Shown one piece after another: positions 55,878 through 64,000 of a stretch of DNA of 64,000 bases (the stretch's first letter is position 1; each line of letters starts with the position of its first letter). The DNA lies in NCBI RefSeq assembly GCF_025345565.1, contig NZ_CP054475.1, positions 2,448,448-2,512,447 on the forward strand, given 5' to 3'. Source of the stretch: Thalassolituus hydrocarboniclasticus. GTDB lineage: Bacteria > Pseudomonadota > Gammaproteobacteria > Pseudomonadales > Oceanobacteraceae. Under the pieces are notes generated by a model, which saw only the letters and a program-made list of their open reading frames with translations, made no database searches and was not told the DNA's origin. The position numbers and the translations under genes are program-made.

Positions 55878-56996
55878 TTATCCCCTGTAAGCATTACAAG
55901 CATCAATGACGAAAGCTACATCAGAGCCACTCATAACTGAACTAACAGGTAAGCTTAACACTTCGGAATGGATGCTCTCAGTTGTATCAAAATGACCACT
56001 AAAAACCCTAGAATAAGCCTTCTGATTATGAGGTGCTATAGGGTAATGAATCATAGTCTGAATGCCAACATTTGATAGGTATTGTTGCAGACAATCCCGC
56101 TGACCAGTACGAACCACAAATAAATGAAAGGCATGATGTTCCAATCCACGGGAAACATCTATTGAAGAAACTGGCAATAATATCGCGGGATTATTTATAC
56201 CATCAGCATAGGTAGCTGCAATTTCCCGGCGACGTTTCGTTTCTGAATCAAGATATCTCAATTTTACACGCAGCATGGCAGCTTGCATTTCATCAAGCCG
56301 GCTGTTTACCCCCTGATACAGGTTTTCGTATTTTTTGTTGCTACCATAATTACCCAGTACTCGAATCGTTTGTGCCAACTCATCATTATTTGTAGTTACA
56401 GCCCCCGCATCACCAAGTGCACCCAAGTTTTTACCTGGATAGAAGCTAAAACCCGAAGCATGACCCCAGTTACCGGCTTTTTTACCATTGATTGCTGCAC
56501 CGTGCGCCTGAGCAGAATCCTCCAGCACTAACAAGTCGTGTTTATTTGCAATATTCATAATTTCTGGCATATCTGCCAGCTGGCCATATAGGTGAACCGC
56601 TACAATTGCTTTGGTTTTATCCGTAATAGCCGCACGAATATTTTCCGGGCTAATATTGTAAGTAGCAGGGTCTGGCTCTACTAACACTGGCCGGAGGTGA
56701 TTTTCGGTAATGGCTAAAATACTGGCGATATAGGTATTGGCGGGTACGATTACCTCGTCACCGTCTTTGAGCTTGCCCATTTCTTTCCAGGCACGAAGAA
56801 CCAGAATCAGAGCATCTAAACCGTTCGCCACACCGATACAATGTTTGGTTCCGCAGTAATCTGCAAATTCTTGCTCGAATGCTTTAACTTCTGCCCCCTG
56901 AATATACCAGCCAGAATCTATAACACGGGCACAAGCCTGAATTAATTCGTCGCGATACTGAGCATTGATCGCTTTTAAATCTAAAAATGAGATCAT
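55878..56996 (-). CDS. fdtB: dTDP-3-amino-3,6-dideoxy-hexose transaminase (FdtB-like)
   Basis: This 372-residue DegT-family enzyme aminates the C3 keto group of dTDP-3-keto-6-deoxy-galactose to give dTDP-Fuc3N. Seen are [40 protein letters not shown], the cofactor region [19 protein letters not shown] and the aldimine lysine 189 in [16 protein letters not shown]. The motifs match the FdtB/QdtB group. It directly follows fdtC with a 4-base overlap. Distinguishing Fuc3N from Qui3N pathways needs the isomerase product; see the fdtA entry. Confidence 0.9.
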   Translation of the reverse strand: MISFLDLKAINAQYRDELIQACARVIDSGWYIQGAEVKAFEQEFADYCGTKHCIGVANGLDALILVLRAWKEMGKLKDGDEVIVPANTYIASILAITENHLRPVLVEPDPATYNISPENIRAAITDKTKAIVAVHLYGQLADMPEIMNIANKHDLLVLEDSAQAHGAAINGKKAGNWGHASGFSFYPGKNLGALGDAGAVTTNNDELAQTIRVLGNYGSNKKYENLYQGVNSRLDEMQAAMLRVKLRYLDSETKRRREIAATYADGINNPAILLPVSSIDVSRGLEHHAFHLFVVRTGQRDCLQQYLSNVGIQTMIHYPIAPHNQKAYSRVFSGHFDTTESIHSEVLSLPVSSVMSGSDVAFVIDACNAYRG

Positions 56997-57454
56997 TCTA
57001 AAAACCTGATTATTTTAGCTGGATTACCGACAACAACTGCTTTTGGAGGAACATCTTTTGTTACAACCGCACCAGCACCAACCATAGCCGACGCACCAAT
57101 TGTAACTCCTGGCAGCACTGTTGCATTAGCTCCAATGCTCGCAGAATCACACACTGTAATGCCAGTAAAGCTGTCAGGATATTCTTTTGAGCGTGGAAAA
57201 GGATCATTGGTAAATGTGACATTGGGTCCAATAAAAACATTATTACCAATTCGTGTACCATCCCAAACCTGGACTCCTGACTTGACGGTTACGTTATCAC
57301 CAATAATAACATCGCCTTCAATAAGGCATTGTGCACAAATATTACAGTTTTCACCGACTATTGCACCTTTTAAAATCACAACAAATTGCCAAACTTTTGT
57401 GCCAGCACCTAAGGTACATTCTGAAACATCCGCGAGTGAATGGATAAAACTCAT
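56993..57454 (-). CDS. fdtC: Sugar-nucleotide N-acetyltransferase, left-handed beta-helix (FdtC-like)
   Basis: This 153-residue enzyme has hexapeptide repeats from about residue 10 on ([34 protein letters not shown]) that fold into a left-handed beta-helix, and it forms trimers. Its position between fdtA and fdtB, both overlapping by 4 bases, identifies it as the acetyl-CoA-dependent enzyme that turns dTDP-Fuc3N (or Qui3N) into dTDP-Fuc3NAc. The sequence [23 protein letters not shown] is typical of FdtC/WlbB-type members. Confidence 0.88.
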   Translation of the reverse strand: MSFIHSLADVSECTLGAGTKVWQFVVILKGAIVGENCNICAQCLIEGDVIIGDNVTVKSGVQVWDGTRIGNNVFIGPNVTFTNDPFPRSKEYPDSFTGITVCDSASIGANATVLPGVTIGASAMVGAGAVVTKDVPPKAVVVGNPAKIIRFLE

Positions 57455-57852
57455 TTATTCACCGATTTTGTAAAATCAGAATAATCACGGATATAGTCCG
57501 ATTCATCATAGTGTTCACTGGCCAAGACCAACAAAACACAATCGTCACTAAAATCGTGCATTTCCCGCCACACATTATTACCAATCAGAAGACCTTTTGT
57601 CGGTGAATCTAACCATACCGATTCTTTATCTATACCATCGTCCAACAGCATACGGCACTTTCCAGCTACACAAACGGCAAGCTGTTGCAGATTTTTGTGC
57701 GCATGAAACCCACGGGAAACGCCAGGCTGGGTGGCAAAGATGTAATAAACACGTTTAACCTCAAAGGGGATGTGCTTATTTGCTTCTATTGCTACCAATG
57801 AACCACGTTCATCCCCGAGCGATGGTAGATCAATAAGACGAATAAGGCTCAT
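57451..57852 (-). CDS. fdtA: dTDP-4-keto-6-deoxyglucose 3,4-ketoisomerase (FdtA/WxcM-like)
   Basis: This 133-residue small cupin-type isomerase moves the keto group from C4 to C3 of dTDP-4-keto-6-deoxyglucose made by RmlB. It has [31 protein letters not shown], the histidine pair [11 protein letters not shown] and [31 protein letters not shown], all typical of FdtA/QdtA. FdtA gives the galacto isomer and QdtA the gluco isomer; one residue in the active site decides, and I cannot assign that with certainty. It overlaps rmlA and fdtC by 4 bases each. Confidence 0.92.
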   Translation of the reverse strand: MSLIRLIDLPSLGDERGSLVAIEANKHIPFEVKRVYYIFATQPGVSRGFHAHKNLQQLAVCVAGKCRMLLDDGIDKESVWLDSPTKGLLIGNNVWREMHDFSDDCVLLVLASEHYDESDYIRDYSDFTKSVNK

Positions 57853-58730
57853 ATTTTACCCTCTGACACTTCCAGCAGATATTGGCCATAGCTGTTTTTG
57901 CTCATTAACTTGCCAGCTTCTTGCAGCTGTTCTTTGCTCATCCAGCCATTGTTGAAAGCGATTTCTTCGATACAGGCCACTTTATAGCCCTGGCGCTTTT
58001 CAATAGTTTCTACAAACTGTGCGGCTTCCAACAAGCTTTCATGGGTGCCGGTATCTAACCAGGCGAAGCCACGCCCCAGCAGCTCTACGTTCAGTTCGTT
58101 TAAATCGAGGTAGGCGTTGTTAACACAGGTAATTTCTAACTCGCCACGATCGCTGGGCTTCACGTTTTTTGCGATTTCGATTACGCGGTTATCGTAAAAA
58201 TACAAGCCAGTTACCGCATAGTGGGACTTGGGTTTATTCGGTTTTTCTTCGATTGAAACAGCTTTCATGTTGGTATCGAACTCCACCACACCAAAGCGTT
58301 CTGGGTCTTTTACCTGGTAACCAAATACGGTTGCACCCTTGCCTTCTTTGGCCTTTTTAACCGCTTCTTTCAGTTTTGGAGTGAAGCCTTGACCGTAGTA
58401 AATATTATCGCCCAGTACCAAACATACATCGTCAGTCCCGATAAACTCCTCGCCAATAATGAAAGCTTGAGCCAAGCCATCGGGGCTTGGCTGTATGGCG
58501 TAGCTCAGGTTTACACCAAACTGACTGCCATCTTGCAGCAGACGCTGAAAGGCGGGTTGATCTTCCGCTGTGGTAATAATGAGAATGTCGCGGATACCAG
58601 CCAACATCAGCACCGACAACGGATAGTAAATCATAGGCTTGTCGTAGATCGGTAACAGTTGTTTGGATACGCCCATCGTAATGGGGTACAAACGAGTGCC
58701 GGAGCCTCCTGCGAGGATGATACCTTTCAT
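57849..58730 (-). CDS. rmlA: Glucose-1-phosphate thymidylyltransferase RmlA
   Basis: RmlA makes dTDP-glucose from glucose 1-phosphate and dTTP. The 293-residue product begins [18 protein letters not shown] with the nucleotide-binding loop, continues with [22 protein letters not shown] and [12 protein letters not shown], and has the typical [19 protein letters not shown] near the C terminus. Length matches E. coli RmlA (293). Its ATG shares one base with the rmlB stop codon. No rmlC or rmlD is present, so the pathway does not lead to rhamnose here. Confidence 0.97.
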   Translation of the reverse strand: MKGIILAGGSGTRLYPITMGVSKQLLPIYDKPMIYYPLSVLMLAGIRDILIITTAEDQPAFQRLLQDGSQFGVNLSYAIQPSPDGLAQAFIIGEEFIGTDDVCLVLGDNIYYGQGFTPKLKEAVKKAKEGKGATVFGYQVKDPERFGVVEFDTNMKAVSIEEKPNKPKSHYAVTGLYFYDNRVIEIAKNVKPSDRGELEITCVNNAYLDLNELNVELLGRGFAWLDTGTHESLLEAAQFVETIEKRQGYKVACIEEIAFNNGWMSKEQLQEAGKLMSKNSYGQYLLEVSEGKI

Positions 58731-59848
58731 TATTTATTTCCTAAACGTGCTAATTGGTAGTCGCCGTTTAATACACGTTGCCACCATTGTTCGTTGTTTA
58801 AATACCACTCTACGGTTTTACGTAAGCCAGTTTCAAAAGTTTCTTCCGGTTGCCAGCCCAGTTCATTGGCAATTTTACTGGCATCAATGGCGTAGCGGCG
58901 ATCGTGTCCAGGACGGTCTTTCACATAGGTGATGAGGGTCGAATGGCCTCCTTTCGGCGCCTGGCTTGACACTAAATCATCCAGAATGGTGCAGATAGCC
59001 TGAACTACTTCAATGTTCCGCTTTTCGTTATGGCCACCAATATTGTAGGTTTCACCTACTGCTCCCTGTGTAATTACCCGATACAGCGCACGCGCATGGT
59101 CTTCTACATACAGCCAATCGCGAATCTGATCTCCCTTGCCGTAAATGGGCAGTGGTTTACCGTGTAAGGCATTCAGAATCACGTGCGGTATCAGTTTTTC
59201 CGGGAAATGATAAGGGCCATAGTTGTTGGAGCAGTTAGTAATAATAGTTGGTAAACCATAAGTACGCCGCCAGGCACGTACAAGGTGGTCGGAACTGGCT
59301 TTACTGGCACTATAGGGCGAGCTTGGCGCATAAGCTGTTGTTTCTGTAAATAACGGTAATTCTGTATCGTTGTCGCGGGCATGGCCCGCTCCTATAGGTT
59401 CGCTATTCGCCACATCATCCGGGTGCGGCAGGTCGCCATAGACTTCATCGGTACTGATATGATGGAAGCGGAACGCCGCCTTACGACCTTCGTCCAACTC
59501 TTGCCAGTAGCTGCGAGCCACTTCCAGTAACGTCAAAGTGCCAACGACGTTGGTTTCAATAAACGCAGCGGGACCATCTATCGAACGATCCACATGACTT
59601 TCAGCTGCCAGGTGCATCACCGCATCAGGCTGATGCTGGGCAAACACACGGTCTAATTCAGCACGGTTGCAGATATCTACCTGTTCGAAAGTATAACGTT
59701 CAGACGTGCTAACAGCAGACAGATTTTCCAGATTTCCGGCATATGTCAGTTTATCGAGGTTTACGACTGAATCATTGGTGTCGTTAATAATATGGCGAAC
59801 AACTGCTGAGCCAATAAAGCCCGCTCCACCAGTTACCAGAATCTTCAA
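58730..59848 (-). CDS. rmlB: dTDP-glucose 4,6-dehydratase RmlB with an in-frame REP-derived insert
   Basis: RmlB converts dTDP-glucose to dTDP-4-keto-6-deoxyglucose with bound NAD. The 372-residue product has the Rossmann start [20 protein letters not shown], the active-site [24 protein letters not shown] with the tyrosine-lysine pair, and [17 protein letters not shown]. It is 11 residues longer than E. coli RmlB (361). The extra part, about [12 protein letters not shown] after HPDDVANSE and before [11 protein letters not shown], is encoded by a REP-type palindrome at 59373-59396 that keeps the frame. The loop is normally variable, so the enzyme may remain active. Confidence 0.96.
   Translation of the reverse strand: MKILVTGGAGFIGSAVVRHIINDTNDSVVNLDKLTYAGNLENLSAVSTSERYTFEQVDICNRAELDRVFAQHQPDAVMHLAAESHVDRSIDGPAAFIETNVVGTLTLLEVARSYWQELDEGRKAAFRFHHISTDEVYGDLPHPDDVANSEPIGAGHARDNDTELPLFTETTAYAPSSPYSASKASSDHLVRAWRRTYGLPTIITNCSNNYGPYHFPEKLIPHVILNALHGKPLPIYGKGDQIRDWLYVEDHARALYRVITQGAVGETYNIGGHNEKRNIEVVQAICTILDDLVSSQAPKGGHSTLITYVKDRPGHDRRYAIDASKIANELGWQPEETFETGLRKTVEWYLNNEQWWQRVLNGDYQLARLGNK
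59373..59396 (-). repeat. REP-type palindrome inside the rmlB coding sequence
   Basis: On the minus strand the segment reads ATAGGAGCGGGCCATGCCCG followed by CGA, with a 6-bp stem GCGGGC/GCCCGC around a 3-base centre. It differs from the pair at 51257-51363 mainly by a compensated G/C swap in the stem. It is translated as IGAGHARD within RmlB. Confidence 0.88.
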
Positions 59849-59858
59849 GAGCCAATCC

Positions 59859-60638
59859 TCATCTACTTTTGTAGTAATAAATCAAATGATCATAGGTAAA
59901 ATGCAAAACCACAGAAAATAACCAAATCAGTGGCGATACCAGCATATAATTTTTAGCCAAAATTTTAGCTTTGTCGTGAAATATACTTCTCCGCGAGCGA
60001 GTTTTCATTGTATTTCCACGATGTGATCGGTAATAAAACAACGGCTCAGGAACAGCTACAAAATTAGTCAGACTGGCAGCACGTATAACAAAATCCCAGT
60101 CTTCTTCTTTAAGCGATTCGTCAAAACCATTCATCTCATGAAATAACCGGCTGCTGAACAGAATTGAACCTGCAGGAACATGCTGGCTGACAAATACACT
60201 ATTCAGCACCCTCCCAACCTTGGGATTTTTGGGGAAAACACGCATATTTTCAGCAGAATCCGAATCGAATTCTAATGCCTGCGTATAGCAAAACTCAGCA
60301 TTATCAGACGACAGAATCAATTTCATTTGCTTCTCAATTTTATCAAGCGCCCAATAATCATCAGAAGCCAGCAGTGCAATATAATCACCCGTGGAAAACT
60401 CTGATACACCCCGGTTAAGCGTTTTACATACACCGGCGTTAGACTGCTCAACAAAAGTGAAGCCATGCTTATCTGAAAGCGAGCGAATGGTACTACAACT
60501 ATTATCTTTTGACCCATCATCAATAACAATCAACTCAATATTCTTGTAACTCTGATTAAGAACACTAAGAATAGCCTGTTCTACATAAGCTTCATGGTTA
60601 TAACAAGGAACAATAACACTAACTTTTGGCATATTCAT
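59859..60638 (-). CDS. Family 2 glycosyltransferase
   Basis: This 259-residue GT-A enzyme begins [27 protein letters not shown], followed by [13 protein letters not shown], and has the metal/nucleotide-binding aspartate pair in [15 protein letters not shown] (a DXD variant) and [13 protein letters not shown] near residue 185. It adds one sugar of the O-antigen repeat unit on the cytoplasmic face of the membrane; donor and acceptor are unknown. The C terminus has a hydrophobic segment ([17 protein letters not shown]) that may anchor it. It overlaps the following GT4 gene by one base and is 10 bases before rmlB. Confidence 0.9.
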   Translation of the reverse strand: MNMPKVSVIVPCYNHEAYVEQAILSVLNQSYKNIELIVIDDGSKDNSCSTIRSLSDKHGFTFVEQSNAGVCKTLNRGVSEFSTGDYIALLASDDYWALDKIEKQMKLILSSDNAEFCYTQALEFDSDSAENMRVFPKNPKVGRVLNSVFVSQHVPAGSILFSSRLFHEMNGFDESLKEEDWDFVIRAASLTNFVAVPEPLFYYRSHRGNTMKTRSRRSIFHDKAKILAKNYMLVSPLIWLFSVVLHFTYDHLIYYYKSR

Positions 60639-61765
60639 TATTGGATAATATCCTTATAGAATTCTAACAGCTTTTTCTCCTCAGACTCCCAACTGTATTT
60701 TTGCATAACTGCAGCACGGCCGGATTCGCCATAACTCCGCGCCAGACCAACATTGCCACAAATAGATTTAATTGCATCTACAATCTCATCAACAGAATAT
60801 GGGTCGACTACTTTTCCACAAGAGGACTCATTTACAATAGTCTCCCAAAGAGGAAAATTGGAAGCAATAACGGGCACCCCTGCAGCCATATATTCAAACA
60901 GTTTGATTGGCAAAGCCTCAACTTGATTAGGGCTCGGGTGTAATGTAACCATTCCAACATTTGATTCAGAAAGCGCCTTCCGGACACCCTCACGTCCTAG
61001 CATTCCTCTAAAATCAACCTGACTCCAGCAACAATGACTATTAACAAGCCTTTCTGTATTGGGTGAATCAAAGGTGCCACACAAAATTAATTTGTACTCA
61101 GGACCAAGCACCCCGAGTGCATCCATAAGCTCAACAATCCCCCGCTCAACATTAATAGACCCAATATAACAAATAACTTTTTCACCTTCTTTTATTACAG
61201 GAAGATCAAGAAACTCGTCTAAAATAGGATAATTTTTAACGCAAACAGTGTTATTATTAATAGACTTAAAGCGGCTCTCAATTAATGGGGTTGCAGCAAC
61301 AACCCCAGCAATACGCTTCGAAACAAAATTTTCGATAATCTCAGCAACTGATGAAAGTGGCTTTCTTATCAAGACTGGCAACCACATTTTATACAGCAAT
61401 TGCCTAGGAAAATCCTCATGAGAGTCCCAGATCACTTTAAACCCTTTGAAAGTCAGGATATATGCCAGGATCAGATTTTCAGGATCGTGAAAGTGAACAA
61501 CCACTTTTTCACTAGAAACAACTGTTCGCTTAATATCTGCTAAATATGCAATGACTCCACGATAGTGAGAGAAAACCCTGAAAAGCCGATTACCAACCCG
61601 CTCCCCCAGATCAACAATCTTGACTACCGAATCATCGTCGTTACCATGGCCATCAAAAACGATAAGAGTGCTATCATACGCTCTAGACAGCGATATTAGC
61701 TCCTTTAAATAGATTCGGATGTCATGTCTTTTATGGACAGTTGTAATATGAAAAATACTAGACAC
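60638..61765 (-). CDS. Family 4 glycosyltransferase (GT-B fold)
   Basis: This 375-residue enzyme has an N-terminal Rossmann-like domain (HDIRIYLKELISLSRAYD) and the C-terminal GT4 domain, with VICYIGSINVERGIVELMDAL as the start of the second half and the donor-binding region LPIKLFEYMAAGVPVIASNFPLW. It should transfer a sugar from a nucleotide donor to the lipid-linked intermediate. The specificity cannot be read. It overlaps the polymerase gene by 8 bases. The gene is strongly AT-rich. Confidence 0.9.
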   Translation of the reverse strand: MSSIFHITTVHKRHDIRIYLKELISLSRAYDSTLIVFDGHGNDDDSVVKIVDLGERVGNRLFRVFSHYRGVIAYLADIKRTVVSSEKVVVHFHDPENLILAYILTFKGFKVIWDSHEDFPRQLLYKMWLPVLIRKPLSSVAEIIENFVSKRIAGVVAATPLIESRFKSINNNTVCVKNYPILDEFLDLPVIKEGEKVICYIGSINVERGIVELMDALGVLGPEYKLILCGTFDSPNTERLVNSHCCWSQVDFRGMLGREGVRKALSESNVGMVTLHPSPNQVEALPIKLFEYMAAGVPVIASNFPLWETIVNESSCGKVVDPYSVDEIVDAIKSICGNVGLARSYGESGRAAVMQKYSWESEEKKLLEFYKDIIQ

Positions 61766-62930
61766 TTACACGCTCACTCTTGTAGACAGAATAAAATAAT
61801 GAGAAAACACCACTTGAAACCCCAAGATAGAGCGTCAAATATTGGTCAGATACTAAAACTTTCATTAGAAGAAATATGTAAAGCAAGAATGACAGTACAT
61901 AAATGAAATAAAAATATGGTGAACATTCAGCAATTCGTAAGAAGCGCTTTCTCTTGCCTAAAAAAGCCAAAGCAGGCAATAACAATAGCCAAAGATATAA
62001 CACAAGACCTATCAAACCATTATTCAACCACACTAATATGAAATTATGAGGGTAGGCCGATACACTTCCAAATTCAGATAAATATGCCCCATAGTTGCCC
62101 CAAATAGGAGATTCAATTATCTCATTTAAAGCGAACACAATATATTCATATCGATTAGAAACGCTTTCATCACTTGCTGAAATCCTCATAATTCTATTAT
62201 TCAATTCAATATCAAACATTAAGTAAAGCATGCTGAGCAATAGTGCGACAACACAAACAAAAACGAACTCTTTTGTAAAAGCTCCCTTAAAATAAATATA
62301 AGTAATCAATGAGGAAACCACATAAAATATTAAAACCGATCTAGAACCAATCAAAAAAATAGAACTCATGGAAACAAAGAAAAATAAACAAAGGAGTAGC
62401 ATTTTATTCTTTGATAACAGATAAGAAAAAACAATAAACACAGGAACAATATAAAGAAAAGCAAATATCAGATAAGTACTTACATCTTTGCTCATGCTTC
62501 TTGGATTGAAATGATAAGTACCTTCTAAATTGAAAAAAATCATTAGTGAATAAAATACAAGATAAAGCAAAACAGGCCATATGTGAACATAGAACACATA
62601 AGCCTTCTTAAAAAGAAAGAATAGATACAGAACATTAAACAAATAGACAACAGTCCAAACTAGCAATTCAACCTGAGCCACACCACTTTCGGATAACATA
62701 TAATGTATTACCGAAACAGACAAAAAGAATAGCATTGTAAATACAAACAAACAATCAAATCTATTGAGTTTAAATCCAAGCACCAGCAAAGGGGATAAGG
62801 CAGCTGTTACAAGAGTAAAATAGCCCCCCAGATATGGGTAAAAACCATATTTAAAGATCAAAAAATTATAGATAAGAAAACCAGGAAATATAGCCAAGAA
62901 GGATATATTATAACCCATATTTCGATACAT
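61758..62930 (-). CDS. wzy: O-antigen polymerase Wzy (putative)
   Basis: This 390-residue inner-membrane protein has about ten to twelve hydrophobic helices and one larger periplasmic loop (about residues 230-275, SASDESVSNRYEYIVFALNEI). The order and the motif LIGSRSVLIFYVVSSLI followed by PHNFILVWLNNGLIGLVLY match Wzy/O-antigen-ligase-type proteins. In this operon polymerase is more likely than ligase, but the two cannot be separated by sequence alone. It is the most AT-rich gene of the window, which is usual for wzy. It overlaps the downstream transferase gene by 8 bases. Confidence 0.82.
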   Translation of the reverse strand: MYRNMGYNISFLAIFPGFLIYNFLIFKYGFYPYLGGYFTLVTAALSPLLVLGFKLNRFDCLFVFTMLFFLSVSVIHYMLSESGVAQVELLVWTVVYLFNVLYLFFLFKKAYVFYVHIWPVLLYLVFYSLMIFFNLEGTYHFNPRSMSKDVSTYLIFAFLYIVPVFIVFSYLLSKNKMLLLCLFFFVSMSSIFLIGSRSVLIFYVVSSLITYIYFKGAFTKEFVFVCVVALLLSMLYLMFDIELNNRIMRISASDESVSNRYEYIVFALNEIIESPIWGNYGAYLSEFGSVSAYPHNFILVWLNNGLIGLVLYLWLLLLPALAFLGKRKRFLRIAECSPYFYFIYVLSFLLYIFLLMKVLVSDQYLTLYLGVSSGVFSLFYSVYKSERVSV

Positions 62931-62939
62931 AAACTTAGC

Positions 62940-64000
62940 TCAAGAGATTATAAAATTGAACATTTTTTTTCTACCCAGAAAGAACTGGCTATTATGCCAA
63001 AGCAAGGAGAAGTCCCCATTAAACTTGTAGCAATTCGCTTTAAGAATATTTAATTTATATAAAACCTCACTCGGAGGATATAAAGAAAAAGCAGCCACTT
63101 CCATGACAATTAGTGGCCGTTGAATCAAATTTATTTGACGACCTTCAAGCCAGCTCCACATTGGAAAGCTGTAGCAAACGCCAAACCTGAAACCGGGAAC
63201 ATCTGCATAGCCGCCTGTTGTATCGTAGCTATAGCCAGCACGTTCAAAGTAGTCCTGAGTAACAGAGTAATCTACTCTTAAATAATGCTGACGAATGCCA
63301 ATTGGTTTTGCATACTTATTACAAGCAATTACAAATTTATCAAATTGTCTTTTTTCATATGCAATCATTCCACCATCACGATATGTATTATAACTGCCAT
63401 GCACACCAACATTGTGCCCCCTGGAAATAATACGTTTTATAAGCTGCTGAATTCTTTGTTCCTGTATACTATATTCACCATCAATTTTTCCTGCACTATG
63501 ATTAACTATAAAGTAAAAAGTAGCTTTCAAACCATTACGCTCACAGGCATCCATATACCAATCGAATGTATTGTATGGGTCAAGCTTGTATATTTTTAAA
63601 GGGGCGATTATAGCATTGAGAACCCTTTTAAAAGCGAGAATAATATCCTTTCTTTTAATTACGTCCATAAGGGCTGTTTTAAAAAGACCCAAGGGCTTAT
63701 TTACCAGAGAATCAAACGGATCATCGACATCACAGCTCACTCTTATTGATGCTGTATGCTTTTTTCTATCAAGAGCAGGCCAAAGCCTGGACATAGAGAA
63801 CCATAAGACTTCTAAATATTCATTAATAATGGGCCGATCCAGAAAGTTAGCCTTATAAGCTAAAGAAGAAGTACCAGGAAAACGATCATGATTGTCCCGA
63901 TCCTGTACTACCAATTCCTCATAGCGTGATAACATAAAAAAGGCACTGCCGAAAATATCAATCCCGAGTTGGACGTGATCTCCATCATCAACAATCAATC
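62940..64000 (-). CDS. Polysaccharide-deacetylase-like protein (partial at right edge)
   Basis: About 352 codons are visible and the frame remains open to the edge, so the N terminus is missing. The core fits the polysaccharide deacetylase (NodB) fold: the motif SCDVDDPFDS gives the Asp pair, GHNVGVHGSYNTY the His-X-X-X-His-like metal site, and ATFYFIVNHSAGKIDG follows the usual strand. Such proteins occur in O-antigen and capsule clusters and may deacetylate the repeat unit, or serve another role in assembly. It lies 9 bases before wzy. The AT-rich composition continues from that gene. Confidence 0.78.
   Translation of the reverse strand, partial: LIVDDGDHVQLGIDIFGSAFFMLSRYEELVVQDRDNHDRFPGTSSLAYKANFLDRPIINEYLEVLWFSMSRLWPALDRKKHTASIRVSCDVDDPFDSLVNKPLGLFKTALMDVIKRKDIILAFKRVLNAIIAPLKIYKLDPYNTFDWYMDACERNGLKATFYFIVNHSAGKIDGEYSIQEQRIQQLIKRIISRGHNVGVHGSYNTYRDGGMIAYEKRQFDKFVIACNKYAKPIGIRQHYLRVDYSVTQDYFERAGYSYDTTGGYADVPGFRFGVCYSFPMWSWLEGRQINLIQRPLIVMEVAAFSLYPPSEVLYKLNILKANCYKFNGDFSLLWHNSQFFLGRKKMFNFIIS

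Noticed and set aside
53465-64000. JUMPstart/ops element for the O-antigen operon
   Set aside because: The operon is transcribed leftward from beyond the right edge, so its leader is not in the window; no ops-like motif was found inside.

Overview
The window is chromosomal DNA of a Gram-negative gammaproteobacterium. The gene order thrS-infC-rpmI-rplT-pheS-pheT-ihfA-merR-tRNA-Pro, the DUF2066-hda pair, purM-purN and purE-purK all point that way. Protein similarity recalled from memory suggests a marine, hydrocarbon- or lipid-using member of the Oceanospirillales (Thalassolituus/Oceanobacter-like). That placement is inference. Most of the window is ordinary, densely coded housekeeping sequence. 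No phage, transposase, CRISPR array or recognisable defence system was found.

Layout: 1-6.8 kb holds the 5' part of clpB with a heat-shock-type promoter, a DMT transporter, a LysR regulator, a thioesterase, the periplasmic protease prc and the lipoprotein yajG. From 6.8 to 13.1 kb lie yaaA, a B12-salvage amidohydrolase (cbiZ) and a fatty-acid cluster: two adjacent acyl-CoA dehydrogenase homologues, the first lacking catalytic and FAD-loop motifs, and a long-chain acyl-CoA synthetase. A hybrid sensor kinase follows (13.2-15.5 kb). Next come purE-purK behind a tandemly repeated leader, a DUF2058 protein, two small orphan genes bordered by copies of a palindromic repeat, and an amino-acid permease. 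A MacAB-like export operon with two separate FtsX-type permeases fills 20.9-25.2 kb. The translation operon (25.3-32.9 kb, minus strand) includes infC with a non-AUG start and a terminator-like hairpin before pheS.

From 33 to 36 kb are an AraC regulator divergent from a sterol-desaturase-family hydroxylase, with a two-copy direct repeat between them that looks like the operator, and a diguanylate cyclase with a cysteine-containing PAS domain. Then come tRNA-Val, uvrB, an aspartate-type aminotransferase, hda, DUF2066, purM-purN, DUF3108 and dcd.

From 45 kb the window becomes a surface-polysaccharide region: a large Wzz chain-length protein, tRNA-Asn, a WbpM/PglF-type 4,6-dehydratase, a palindromic-repeat cluster with an exact 130-bp tandem duplication, pgm, an MBL/beta-CASP hydrolase and a SpoU methyltransferase. 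A tightly coupled minus-strand O-antigen operon follows (53.5 to beyond 64 kb): deacetylase, Wzy polymerase, two glycosyltransferases, rmlB-rmlA, fdtA-fdtC-fdtB (dTDP-Fuc3NAc), an acetyltransferase, a second DegT aminotransferase and the initiating phosphoglycosyl transferase. Its upstream end is visibly AT-rich, as expected for transferred O-antigen genes. Together these genes make dTDP-activated Fuc3NAc, probably a 4-amino UDP-sugar for the first residue, and assemble and polymerise the repeat unit.

The least expected signal is a REP-type palindrome inserted in frame inside rmlB. It adds about a dozen residues to the enzyme and belongs to the same repeat family as an inverted pair near 51.3 kb, where one copy supplies the stop codon of a gene.
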